The position numbers were made by a program, and so were the translations under genes. A stretch of DNA of 64,000 nt, from NCBI RefSeq assembly GCF_016900355.1, contig NZ_JACJKA010000002.1, positions 62,001 through 126,000 on the forward strand. The letters are read 5' to 3'. Below the pieces are notes generated by a model. It was not told where the DNA came from. It made no database searches and was given only the letters and a program-made list of their open reading frames with translations. The stretch comes from Bacteroides mediterraneensis. Its GTDB lineage: Bacteria; Bacteroidota; Bacteroidia; Bacteroidales; Bacteroidaceae. Shown here in pieces: positions 27,533-35,958 of this stretch (positions are counted from its first letter, which is position 1; each line of letters begins with the position of its first letter).

Positions 27533-29083
27533 ATGAAAAAAATATGTTTGTTTTGCTTGTTCCTCATTGCAGTATCATTGACCGGTGAGGTGCTTGCACA
27601 AAAGAAGAAACCTCGTATCGGAATTGCAGGTATCCAGATAGAAAACAGTGTGTTCATGCCTAACCGGCAATCCATAGTGGGCATGCCGGTTAGGATGCCC
27701 GACTATTTAAGTCCTGATTCTGTGATGGGTCAGTCGGCCACATGGCTTCCCGCCTTGATAGGCAGGGGAGGTGGCAGAGGTCCGGTCACGAAAGAGTCGT
27801 ATGATGCGTTTGTGGAGAAGTCTCTTGAGATTATAAAGGCCAATATGCCGTACGATGCTTTCTGGTTTTATAACCACGGAGCATGTAGTGTGGAAGGAGT
27901 GTCCGATCCGGAAGGTGAATTTATGGAAAAAGTGCGCAGCTTGATTGGTAATGATGTGCTGGTGACTACCACTATGGATTTGCACGGCAATGCTTCTTGG
28001 CTTGTGGCATTAAATTCAGACTTGATAACGACTTATCGGAAGGCTCCTCATGATGATGCAAGGGAATCTCACCGACGCGGTGTCGTTCATTTATTGGAGA
28101 GACTGGAATCTGGTAAAGGTCGTCCAGCCTATAAGGCATGGGTGGCAGTTCCGGTTTTGCTTTCAGGTGAATGGACCAGTACACGTGTGGAACCTGCAAA
28201 ATCATTGTATGCCATGATTCCGGAAGTAGAAGCAATGCCGGGAGTAATAGATGTAGGTATCTGGATTGGTTATGTATGGGGAGACGACCGGCGTAATCAA
28301 GGAGTTGTAATGGTGTATGGAGATGATAAGGAACAGGTGGAAAAGGGCGCTAAGAAACTGGCTCAGAAGTTCTGGGATGTTCGTCGGCAATTCTCGTTGG
28401 AAGCTCCAGGGTATGAATTGGACAAGTGTCTGGATTTGGCTGTGGCCAGCAAGAAGAAGCCCTTCTTTATCAGCGATATGGGAGACAATCCGGGTGGAGG
28501 TGGCTCTGGTGAAGTCACTTGGACACTGGCCAGAGTGTTGAAACGTCCTGAGTTTCAGTCCCCAAAAGGTAAAACGCTTCTTTACTGTTCTATACCAGGA
28601 GATGAACTGGTTGAATCTGCCCGTAAGGTTGGAGTAGGTGGACAGATAGAAGGTTATGTCGGTGCGATGACCGATAAGGAATATGAGGGCCCGGTAAAAC
28701 TGTCGGGAACAGTCGTATATGTCAGCCCTGAGGAGAAAAGCGATGAAAAGAGCTTTTACAAACGGAATATTGCGATTGTAAAGACAGGAAGTGTTTATGT
28801 GGTAGTGGGTACTTCTTCTCCTACACCCAACCTGGAAGGCTCCGGTATCGATCCTAAAAAGATGGATATAGTCATGGTTAAACAAGGTTATCTTGTAAGC
28901 CGTTGGTATAACATGAAGGCTGACTGGGTAATGGCTCTGACTCGCGGAGGTGTAGATCAGGACTTCAAGAAGCTTCCTTACAAGAATATTGTAAGACCTA
29001 TGTTCCCTCTGGATCCTGATATGCCCGATCCTGAACTGAATGTGATATTTATTCCTTCTGCTTTACATCTGTATGGCAGATAA
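27533..29083 (+). CDS. Exported M81-family metallopeptidase (MlrC-like)
   Basis: A 516-residue protein related to MlrC, the zinc peptidase that completes microcystin breakdown in sphingomonads. An N-terminal type I signal peptide (MKKICLFCLFLIAVSLTGEV, cleavage near residue 22) places it in the periplasm, whereas characterised MlrC enzymes are usually cytosolic. The metal-site residues are present: Glu37 in IQIENSVF, His115 in NHGACS, Asp149 and His151 in TMDLHGN, and His173 in KAPHDD. The C-terminal half carries the family block DMGDNPGGGGSG. It follows susD by 73 nt with no terminator. The physiological substrate is unknown, and toxin degradation should not be assumed from the family name. 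Confidence 0.85.
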   Translation: MKKICLFCLFLIAVSLTGEVLAQKKKPRIGIAGIQIENSVFMPNRQSIVGMPVRMPDYLSPDSVMGQSATWLPALIGRGGGRGPVTKESYDAFVEKSLEIIKANMPYDAFWFYNHGACSVEGVSDPEGEFMEKVRSLIGNDVLVTTTMDLHGNASWLVALNSDLITTYRKAPHDDARESHRRGVVHLLERLESGKGRPAYKAWVAVPVLLSGEWTSTRVEPAKSLYAMIPEVEAMPGVIDVGIWIGYVWGDDRRNQGVVMVYGDDKEQVEKGAKKLAQKFWDVRRQFSLEAPGYELDKCLDLAVASKKKPFFISDMGDNPGGGGSGEVTWTLARVLKRPEFQSPKGKTLLYCSIPGDELVESARKVGVGGQIEGYVGAMTDKEYEGPVKLSGTVVYVSPEEKSDEKSFYKRNIAIVKTGSVYVVVGTSSPTPNLEGSGIDPKKMDIVMVKQGYLVSRWYNMKADWVMALTRGGVDQDFKKLPYKNIVRPMFPLDPDMPDPELNVIFIPSALHLYGR

Positions 29084-29103
29084 TCAGTTTCCTTTATAAA
29101 ACA

Positions 29104-29147
29104 ACAGAGGCCGTCTCAAAATGAATTGAGATGGCCTCTGTATTTTT
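29104..29147. terminator. Bidirectional terminator after the M81 gene
   Basis: A 16-bp stem, ACAGAGGCCGTCTCAA (29104-29119) with TTGAGATGGCCTCTGT (29126-29141), one G-U pair, followed by TATTTTTTAA. The convergent gene is ispG. Confidence 0.88.
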
Positions 29148-29168
29148 TAATATTATGGATGTGGAGAA

Positions 29169-31010
29169 TCAGTCTCTATAATCTCCGTTTGCCTTAATCA
29201 GTTCAATCAGTTTTTCCACGGCCTGTTCTTCCGGAATGTTCTTTTCAATACATTCCTTCTTTTTGTACAGGCTGATTTTACCTCTTCCGGCACCTACATA
29301 GCCATAGTCGGCATCGGCCATTTCTCCCGGGCCGTTGACGATACAGCCCATGATACCGATTTTCAGTCCCTTGAGATGGGAAGTGGCTGCCTTGATACGG
29401 GCGATGGTCGATTCCAGGTCGTACAGGGTACGTCCGCAGCCCGGACAAGAGATGTATTCGGTCTTGGAAGTACGGATACGTCCTGCCTGCAGGATACCGA
29501 AGGCGGTTTCGTCCACTTTCAGGTTGCTGATTTGGTTGCCGTGGTTGTAGAGCAGGATACCGTCGCACAGCCCGTCGATAATCAGGGCACCCATGTCGGC
29601 GGCCGACTTGATTTGCAGGTCTTCCGTTTCACTTTCCTGATAAAGCTGGAAGAATACCAGCGGGTTTTTCAGTCCCTGGTTCATCAGCTGGTGGGCCAAT
29701 GCACGGAACTCACCGAGGCGGTTGTAATGGTTGCTTTGGGCTACGATGACCACTTCCGGGTGCAGGCGCAGACACGCCATCACCTCTTCGTTCAATCCGA
29801 GGTAGGAAGTGAAGAGGAATTTCATCTTGGCCGGATGGTGGTGCAGTTCGATGAGCTGCTGGTAGTTGAAAGCCGGATAGGTATGCTCGCTGCCGTCCCA
29901 GGCGCAGGCATCCACGATGTAGCCGATGTCGGCTCTCCGGTTTTCCGGTAAGCGCTGTCCGCAGTACAGGTAGTCGGGCTTGAACTGTTCGCTCACTTCC
30001 AGATCGTTGTTCAGACGGGCAGAGATGACTACCGGAAGTTGGTCGCCTCCGATGTTACCTACGGCTACGGTTTGTCTGCGGCTGGGATGTGTGTAGTTGA
30101 ACTCCGGAGCTTCGGTGGCTGGAATGTAAGGGTGTCCTTCGCGTTTCAGCACGTAATCCACCAGCTTGCGGGCTACCGGGATTTCGGCTTCGGGGGCCTC
30201 ACTCAGGGATACGCGGATGGTGTCGCCCAGTCCGTCGCACAGCAGGGCACCGATGCCCAGGGCCGATTTGATGCGTCCGTCTTCTCCGTCACCGGCTTCC
30301 GTCACTCCTAAGTGGAGCGGGAAGGCCATGCCCTCTTTTTCCATCTGTTCCACCAGCAGGCGGACCGTACGTACCATGATGACCGTGTTCGAAGCCTTGA
30401 TGGAGATGACCACGTTCGTGAAATTCTGTTCCACGCAGATGCGCAGGAACTCCATGCACGATTCTACCATGCCTTCCGGGGTGTCTCCGTAGCGCGACAT
30501 GATGCGGTCGGACAACGAACCGTGGTTCACACCGATACGGATGGCCGTGTGGTTCTCCTTGCAGATGTTCAGGAAGGGAATGAAGCGGTCGCGTATCTTC
30601 TGGATTTCTTTTGCATACTCTTCGTCCGTATATTCCAGTTGCTTGAAGGTGCGGGCGGCATCTACATAGTTACCCGGATTGATGCGTACCTTTTCGGCAT
30701 ACAGGGCCGCTACCTCAGCCACTTTCGGGTTGAAATGCACGTCGGCAATCAGCGGGGTCTGGTATCCCTGGGCGCGCAGGGCGGCGTTGATGTTCTTCAG
30801 GTTTTCCGCCTCACGCACGCCTTGAGTGGTGAGCCGCACGTATTCACCTCCCGCCTCGATGATACGCTTGGCCTGCTCCACGCATGCCTCGGTATCCATG
30901 GTGACGGTGTTCGTCATACTCTGTATACGGATAGGATAAGCGCCACCCATAGGAGTGGCGCCCACATATACCTCGTTCGCCTGTCGGCGAGAATAGTTGA
31001 AGTAATTCAT
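29169..31010 (-). CDS. ispG: 4-hydroxy-3-methylbut-2-enyl diphosphate synthase (IspG/GcpE)
   Basis: A 613-residue [4Fe-4S] enzyme of the MEP isoprenoid pathway. The N-terminal TIM barrel begins with VYVGATPMGGAYPIRIQSMT. The cluster ligands are in SCPGCGR and GIMGCIVNGPGE near the C-terminus. At 613 residues it is the long form with a central domain insertion (about residues 270-510) found in Bacteroidota, Chlamydiae and plants, compared with about 370 residues in E. coli. It starts 4 nt after the purE stop on the same strand, as the last gene of a likely rpoN-PAP2-gcvH-purE-ispG run. Confidence 0.95.
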   Translation of the reverse strand: MNYFNYSRRQANEVYVGATPMGGAYPIRIQSMTNTVTMDTEACVEQAKRIIEAGGEYVRLTTQGVREAENLKNINAALRAQGYQTPLIADVHFNPKVAEVAALYAEKVRINPGNYVDAARTFKQLEYTDEEYAKEIQKIRDRFIPFLNICKENHTAIRIGVNHGSLSDRIMSRYGDTPEGMVESCMEFLRICVEQNFTNVVISIKASNTVIMVRTVRLLVEQMEKEGMAFPLHLGVTEAGDGEDGRIKSALGIGALLCDGLGDTIRVSLSEAPEAEIPVARKLVDYVLKREGHPYIPATEAPEFNYTHPSRRQTVAVGNIGGDQLPVVISARLNNDLEVSEQFKPDYLYCGQRLPENRRADIGYIVDACAWDGSEHTYPAFNYQQLIELHHHPAKMKFLFTSYLGLNEEVMACLRLHPEVVIVAQSNHYNRLGEFRALAHQLMNQGLKNPLVFFQLYQESETEDLQIKSAADMGALIIDGLCDGILLYNHGNQISNLKVDETAFGILQAGRIRTSKTEYISCPGCGRTLYDLESTIARIKAATSHLKGLKIGIMGCIVNGPGEMADADYGYVGAGRGKISLYKKKECIEKNIPEEQAVEKLIELIKANGDYRD

Positions 31011-31014
31011 TCAG

Positions 31015-31524
31015 TTAGTTGGTCTTATAAGCGTATTTGACTTCTTTCAGCTCTTCGTTGGCTTTGACGATTTTGTTCTTCAAACCTTCCTTGTAAGCTG
31101 CAAACTTCTGGGCCAGTTCCGCATCGCTCAGGGCCAGCATCTGTACGGCCAGGATAGCCGCATTCATGGCACCGTTGATGGCAACTGTAGCCACGGGGAT
31201 TCCGGGAGGCATCTGGATGATGGAGTAGAGTGCGTCTACGCCGTCGAGTACCGCACCTTTTACGGGAACTCCGATGACTGGGAGGGTGGTGTTGGCTGCA
31301 ATGACTCCCGGCAGTGCGGCAGCCATTCCGGCAGCTGCGATGATGACTTTGAGGCCACGTCCGGCAGCTTCCTTCGCAAATTTCTCCACTTCAGCTGGAG
31401 TGCGGTGAGCCGACAGGGCATTCATTTCAAACGGAACTTGCATTTCATCGAGCAGTTTAGCAGCCTTTTCCATGACGGGAAGGTCAGATGTACTGCCCAT
31501 AATGATACTTACGATTGGTGTCAT
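31015..31524 (-). CDS. purE: N5-carboxyaminoimidazole ribonucleotide mutase (class I PurE)
   Basis: A 169-residue octameric enzyme of purine synthesis that converts N5-CAIR to CAIR. The phosphate/carboxylate loop IIMGSTSDLPVM, the catalytic histidine block ALSAHRTP and the AAAGMAAALPGVIAANT loop are intact. The sequence resembles class I enzymes, which need PurK, and no PurK gene is in the window. It is 17 nt from gcvH and 4 nt from ispG, so cotranscription is likely although the pathways differ. Confidence 0.95.
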   Translation of the reverse strand: MTPIVSIIMGSTSDLPVMEKAAKLLDEMQVPFEMNALSAHRTPAEVEKFAKEAAGRGLKVIIAAAGMAAALPGVIAANTTLPVIGVPVKGAVLDGVDALYSIIQMPPGIPVATVAINGAMNAAILAVQMLALSDAELAQKFAAYKEGLKNKIVKANEELKEVKYAYKTN

Positions 31525-31541
31525 TCGTGAATCTGTTTTAA

Positions 31542-31922
31542 TTATTCGTTAATAATCTCTTTGTAGGCTGCCGCATCCAGCAGTTCGTTCATTTCGTCGG
31601 TATTGGTCGGTTTCAATTTGATAATCCAGCCTTCGCCGTAAGGATCTTGGTTTACCAGTTCAGGATGTTCTTCCAGTTGTGGGTTGACTTCCATCACTTC
31701 GCCGCCGATGGGGAGGAACAAATCGGAAACGGTCTTTACTACTTCTACAGTACCAAATGTTTCACCTTTCTCCAGTGTTTCACCTTCAGTCGGTACATCG
31801 ATGAATACGATATCACCTAATTGTTGCTGTGCATAGTCTGTAATGCCTACATAGGCAATGTCGCCTTCCAATCGAATCCATTCGTGTTCGTTGGTGTACT
31901 TGATGTTAGTTGGGAATTCCAT
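31542..31922 (-). CDS. gcvH: Glycine cleavage system H protein
   Basis: A 126-residue lipoylated carrier that shuttles the aminomethyl group between the P, T and L proteins. It has the opening YTNEHEWIRLEGDIAYVGITDYAQQQLGDI split over two conserved strands. The lipoyl-lysine lies in FGTVEVVKTVSDLF, and the C-terminal block is GWIIKLKPTN. The other glycine-cleavage genes are not nearby. Confidence 0.95.
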   Translation of the reverse strand: MEFPTNIKYTNEHEWIRLEGDIAYVGITDYAQQQLGDIVFIDVPTEGETLEKGETFGTVEVVKTVSDLFLPIGGEVMEVNPQLEEHPELVNQDPYGEGWIIKLKPTNTDEMNELLDAAAYKEIINE

Positions 31923-31956
31923 ATTGAGTGAATTTAAAGTTTAAAATTATCTGTCT

Positions 31957-32637
31957 TCAAATAAACAAAATTCCGATGATACCACAAAATAAACCGACCA
32001 AAAACCCACCGGCCACTTCCTTTAAAGTATGTTGTTTGACGATAATCCGGGCCGAACCGAGCATGCCGGACAGAAGGATGAACACACAGAGCCATTCCAC
32101 CGGATTGAACTGGAAGATAAAGCTATAGGACAGCAGACCGCCTATCATCAGTCCTCCGCTGGCCATGTGCGTACTGATTTTTACCCGAGTATTGATCAGG
32201 GTACAGATGACCATGCAAATCAGGGTGGCCACGATGATGCCGCTCATGTAGCGGGGCAGATGGATATGGTACATGGTGAGCAGGCAGGCCATGTAACTTA
32301 GGATGGTCATGCCATAGGGAATGAAGCGTTTTTCGCGGTGTCCCAGTTCATGGAGTGTCCATCCGTTGATCTTCTGGAACAGGTAGATGCCTAACATAGG
32401 CATCAGGATGGTGAAGCAGTACACGAGTGCCAGTATGGTCAGCTTGTACTGGAGTGGCATGATGCTCAGATAGGTAAAGAAAAAGAGCAGGCAGAATGCC
32501 ACGAAAGGTACCATGAACGGGGTAAAAATCATCGAGATGATGCGTGCTGCCGTGAACAAGGCATCCTTCGGCCTTTCTGGGTCGCGGGAGGCCGGATCGT
32601 GATAAGTCAGTTCATCAGGAATACTGGTTTCTTCCAT
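31957..32637 (-). CDS. PAP2-like integral membrane phosphatase
   Basis: A 226-residue polytopic protein with about six membrane spans after a hydrophilic N-terminus of about 25 residues. Three degenerate PAP2 blocks appear in order: HREKRFIPYG (like KxxxxxxRP), ISTHMASGG (like PSGH) and SARIIVKQHTLKEVAGG (like SRxxxxxHxxxD). In the last block the usual aspartate is Glu. The substitutions in blocks 2 and 3 mean activity is uncertain. Related enzymes act on undecaprenyl diphosphate or lipid phosphates. It starts 10 nt after the rpoN stop. Confidence 0.72.
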   Translation of the reverse strand: MEETSIPDELTYHDPASRDPERPKDALFTAARIISMIFTPFMVPFVAFCLLFFFTYLSIMPLQYKLTILALVYCFTILMPMLGIYLFQKINGWTLHELGHREKRFIPYGMTILSYMACLLTMYHIHLPRYMSGIIVATLICMVICTLINTRVKISTHMASGGLMIGGLLSYSFIFQFNPVEWLCVFILLSGMLGSARIIVKQHTLKEVAGGFLVGLFCGIIGILFI

Positions 32638-32647
32638 ATCAAATAAG

Positions 32648-34129
32648 TTATCTTCTTAATCTTGCAACGGGAATGTTCAGCTGCTGACGGTACTTGGCTA
32701 CGGTGCGTCGGGCAATAGGGTAGCCTTTCTCTTTCAGCATGTCGGCCAGTTCGTCGTCGGTGTAGGGCTTTTCCTTGTTCTCGCTGTCTACGCACTCCTT
32801 GAGGATGCGCTTGATTTCGCGGACGGAAAGTTCCTCGCCGTTTTCGGTGGTATAGCCGTCGCTGAAGAAGAATTTTAGTGGATAAATGCCGAAATTGGTT
32901 TGCACATACTTGCTGTTGCTCACACGTGAAATGGTGGAGATGTCCAGTTTGGTACGTTCGGCCACGTCTTTCAGAATCATCGGACGGAGCAAAGACTCGT
33001 CGCCTTCCTCAAAGAACGGGCGTTGCAGGTCAATGATGGCTTGCATGGTGCTGAGCAACGTCTGTTGGCGTTGCTTTACCGCATTGATGAATCCCTGGGC
33101 GGCATCCACTTTCTGCTTGAGGAACATCAGGGCATCTTTCGATTCCTTGCTCTGGTTCTGCTTGTTGCGGGTATGCTCGTCGAGCAGTTCTGTGAATTCC
33201 CGACTCAGACGCAGTTCCGGAATGTTCCGGTTGTTGAGGCTCAGATGGATGGTGCCGTCGTCTTCCGTCTCCACCAGGAAGTCCGGGATAATCTGCTGCA
33301 GGTTTTTTCCGATAGCTTCTCCCATGGAACTGCCCGGACGTGGGTTCAGCTTGGTCAGCTCGGCCGTAGCCGCATTATATTGTTCTTCAGTGATATTCAG
33401 TTTCTGGATGATTTTCTCCTTGTTCTTGCGCGTGAAGTCGTCACAGCATTTCCCGATGATGTCCAACTCGATTTGTTTCAAGGGCGAGTCTTCTTTTCGG
33501 CGAATCTGGATGAGAAGGCATTCCTGCAGGCTTCTGGCTCCGATACCAGCCGGATCGAAGTCCTGAATGATGGAAAGCACATGCTCCAGTTCTTCAGCCG
33601 TGGTATAGATACCTTGGTAGATGGCCAGTTCGTCCAGCAAGGTTTCGGTTGACTTGCGGAGTAGACCGTCGTCGTCGAGTGAGCCGATAAGATATTCTCC
33701 TAATTGTTTCTCTTCCGGCGTGAGGTGCTGCATGTCGAGCTGTTCTTTCAGGGTTTCGTAGAATGACACGTTGTCTGAAAAAGGAATGTCTTCTGCCTGG
33801 TCCTCTTTCGAGCGGTTGTTTTCCTGCAGTTTATAGTCTGGGATATCATCTTCCGTGCGGTAATCGCCCAGCGAGATGTCCTCTCCCGTGTCAGTATTCG
33901 GTTCTCCGTCCTCGTCGGTGGTGTTGTAATCCTCGTTGAGGTCATCGGAAGTGTCGGGAGTTTCTTTACCTTCTTCCAATGCCGGATTGTCCAGCAATTC
34001 TGCGTGAATCCGTTCTTCCAACTCCAGCGTAGGGAGCTCCAACAGTTTGACAGCCAGTATCTGTTGTGGAGATAAAGTCTGTACCTGTTGTTGTGCTTGT
34101 GTCTGCACCTGACGTGAACCTTGTACCAT
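32648..34129 (-). CDS. rpoN: RNA polymerase sigma-54 factor
   Basis: A 493-residue alternative sigma factor that depends on AAA+ activators. Region I is glutamine-rich (QVQTQAQQQVQTLSPQQILA) with the LELEERIHAELLDNPALE block. An acidic region II (about 55-110) follows. The core-binding and HTH domains end with the RpoN box ARRTVAKYRQQL near the C-terminus, which contacts the -24 element. No sigma-54 activator is encoded in the window. A minus-strand promoter lies just upstream (34159-34192). It appears to head a five-gene run down to ispG. Confidence 0.95.
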   Translation of the reverse strand: MVQGSRQVQTQAQQQVQTLSPQQILAVKLLELPTLELEERIHAELLDNPALEEGKETPDTSDDLNEDYNTTDEDGEPNTDTGEDISLGDYRTEDDIPDYKLQENNRSKEDQAEDIPFSDNVSFYETLKEQLDMQHLTPEEKQLGEYLIGSLDDDGLLRKSTETLLDELAIYQGIYTTAEELEHVLSIIQDFDPAGIGARSLQECLLIQIRRKEDSPLKQIELDIIGKCCDDFTRKNKEKIIQKLNITEEQYNAATAELTKLNPRPGSSMGEAIGKNLQQIIPDFLVETEDDGTIHLSLNNRNIPELRLSREFTELLDEHTRNKQNQSKESKDALMFLKQKVDAAQGFINAVKQRQQTLLSTMQAIIDLQRPFFEEGDESLLRPMILKDVAERTKLDISTISRVSNSKYVQTNFGIYPLKFFFSDGYTTENGEELSVREIKRILKECVDSENKEKPYTDDELADMLKEKGYPIARRTVAKYRQQLNIPVARLRR

Positions 34130-34158
34130 TTTTCTACTTAAATCTGATGAACTGCGTG

Positions 34159-34192
34159 CAAAAATAATAATTTAAATGAACAACACAGCAAA
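34159..34192 (-). promoter_or_regulatory. Promoter of rpoN
   Basis: On the minus strand, TTTG (34189-34192), a 22-nt spacer and TATTTTTG (34159-34166), about 30 nt before the rpoN start. The spacer is slightly long. Confidence 0.5.
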
Positions 34193-34203
34193 AGGAAAAA
34201 TTT

Positions 34204-35868
34204 TTAATACTGAAAGCTGCTGCCTCCCAAGAACTCTCTCAACAGGGAAGTGGGGGGAAGTTCCTTGTCCTGTACCGATACGAAATAGTTCAGAAATCGC
34301 AACAGACGATGAGCCTCAGAATATTCTGGACAGCGGTTGGGGACTTTTCGCAAGACGGGTTCCACATAATCTTTCAGTACGGCCAGTTCAAAGAGCAGGG
34401 CCGAATTGAACATGGCATCAGCATTCTCCTGATAGGGGAAAATCCACTTTTCTTCTCCGGCTCTTACGCTCGGCCAGCGGGCGATGGTTTCTTCGGCCGA
34501 ATAGTTGCGGTACTTGTAGTCGCGGATAATGCGTCGGAGTAACCGGTTGTCGGTGGTCGGAATGTAGTTGTGGTTGTCGAGCAGAATGGTGGTCAGGGCC
34601 GACACGTAGATTTTGTATTTGTTTTCTGCTGGAATATGCGGGGTCAGGGCCGGATTCAGGCCATGAATTCCTTCAATCACCAGAATGGTATGTTCGTCTA
34701 TCCGGAGTTTCTTGCCACTTTTCTCCCGTTTTCCGGTTGTGAAATTGTAGCGAGGTAGTTCCACTTCCTCTTCATTGAGTAAGGCGGTGAGCTGTTTCTC
34801 GAAGAAAGGCAGGTCTACGGCATAGAGGGATTCAAAGTCGTGTTTCCCGTTCTCGTCCAGCGGAGTATCTTCACGGTTTACGAAATAGTCGTCCAATGAG
34901 ATAGGGTAGGGTTTGATTCCGTTGGTCATGAGCTGGATACTCAACCGCTTGCTGAAGGTAGTCTTTCCGGAAGAGGATGGTCCGGAAATCAGTACCAGTT
35001 TCACCCGTTTGCCGTCTTGGTTGCGGTGAGTAATTTCATCGGCAATTTGCGCGATTTTCTTTTCCTGCAAGGCTTCCGACACGTTGATCAGGTCGGTGGC
35101 ATGCCCCTCGTTGCAGGCCACGTTCAGGTCGCCTACCGTACTGATGCCTAAAATCTGGTTCCATCGGTGATACTCCTGAAACACTTCCAGCATCTTTTCC
35201 TGTTTCACTACCTCCTCCAGTTTGGTCGGGTTGTGATGGTCGGGAATGCGGAGCAGCAGTCCGTCGTAGTATTTCACAATGTCGAACAGGCGGATGTATC
35301 CGGTACTGGGTACCAGGCTGCTGTAGTAGCAGTCTATGGTGTCGCCCAAGTGGTAGTAATAAGAATACAGCTGTCCGTAGGTGTCAAGCAGTCGGGCTTT
35401 GTCGTGCATGCCCCGTTCCTCAAACAGCCGGACTACCTCGTCCGTGTGACTTTCGGTACGCACGTAAGGAATGTCGGCTGCAATGATTTCCTGCATCTTT
35501 TGCTTGATGCGCTGCACGTCGTCCAGTCCGATGGTACGGTCAATATGTAGTTTACAGAAATAGCCTTTTGAGATGGGATGTTCCAGGGAAATGCTTCCTT
35601 GCGGATAAAGTTCTTCCACCGCTTTTACCAAGATGAAAAACAGCGAACGGACATAGGTCCGCATACCCGATGGATTGGTAATGTCCAGAAATTCTACGTC
35701 TTTGTTGTAGTACACTCGGAAGTCGAGACTTTCTACCTTATTGTTTACTTTGGCGCTGACTGGGCCGTAGGGCATAGACAGATTAAAACCGTTATAAATA
35801 TCCAAAAGTGAGCATCCCTCAGGGAAATCTTTTGTTAAATTATTATTTTTGCAATATATTTGTAGCAT
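34204..35868 (-). CDS. Nucleoside kinase with TGS/tRNA-synthetase-like N-terminal domains
   Basis: A 554-residue protein with a uridine-kinase-like P-loop domain in its C-terminal half. The Walker A motif is GPSSSGKTTFSKRL near residue 295, followed by a PISLDDYFVNRE switch-like segment and the base-recognition region VIEGIHGLNP. The N-terminal part resembles the TGS and second additional domains of threonyl-tRNA synthetase (LQIYCKNNNLTKDFPEGCSL; LEHPISKGYFC). This fusion is widespread in Bacteroidota and Firmicutes and is usually annotated as nucleoside kinase or phosphoribulokinase/uridine kinase family. The true substrate is not settled. It lies 74 nt upstream of rpoN on the same strand. 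Confidence 0.82.
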   Translation of the reverse strand: MLQIYCKNNNLTKDFPEGCSLLDIYNGFNLSMPYGPVSAKVNNKVESLDFRVYYNKDVEFLDITNPSGMRTYVRSLFFILVKAVEELYPQGSISLEHPISKGYFCKLHIDRTIGLDDVQRIKQKMQEIIAADIPYVRTESHTDEVVRLFEERGMHDKARLLDTYGQLYSYYYHLGDTIDCYYSSLVPSTGYIRLFDIVKYYDGLLLRIPDHHNPTKLEEVVKQEKMLEVFQEYHRWNQILGISTVGDLNVACNEGHATDLINVSEALQEKKIAQIADEITHRNQDGKRVKLVLISGPSSSGKTTFSKRLSIQLMTNGIKPYPISLDDYFVNREDTPLDENGKHDFESLYAVDLPFFEKQLTALLNEEEVELPRYNFTTGKREKSGKKLRIDEHTILVIEGIHGLNPALTPHIPAENKYKIYVSALTTILLDNHNYIPTTDNRLLRRIIRDYKYRNYSAEETIARWPSVRAGEEKWIFPYQENADAMFNSALLFELAVLKDYVEPVLRKVPNRCPEYSEAHRLLRFLNYFVSVQDKELPPTSLLREFLGGSSFQY

Positions 35869-35958
35869 AAATGTAATATGTGTTACTAACCGTGTGAATA
35901 GGCAGTTAATTTACTCATTAAACAATTAAAAGCCTCTTTCCTATTTAACTAATTACAA

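Noticed and set aside
27533-29083. Reading the M81 gene as a microcystin-degrading enzyme
   Set aside because: The family name comes from MlrC, but substrate residues are not diagnostic and the gut context gives no reason to expect that toxin.
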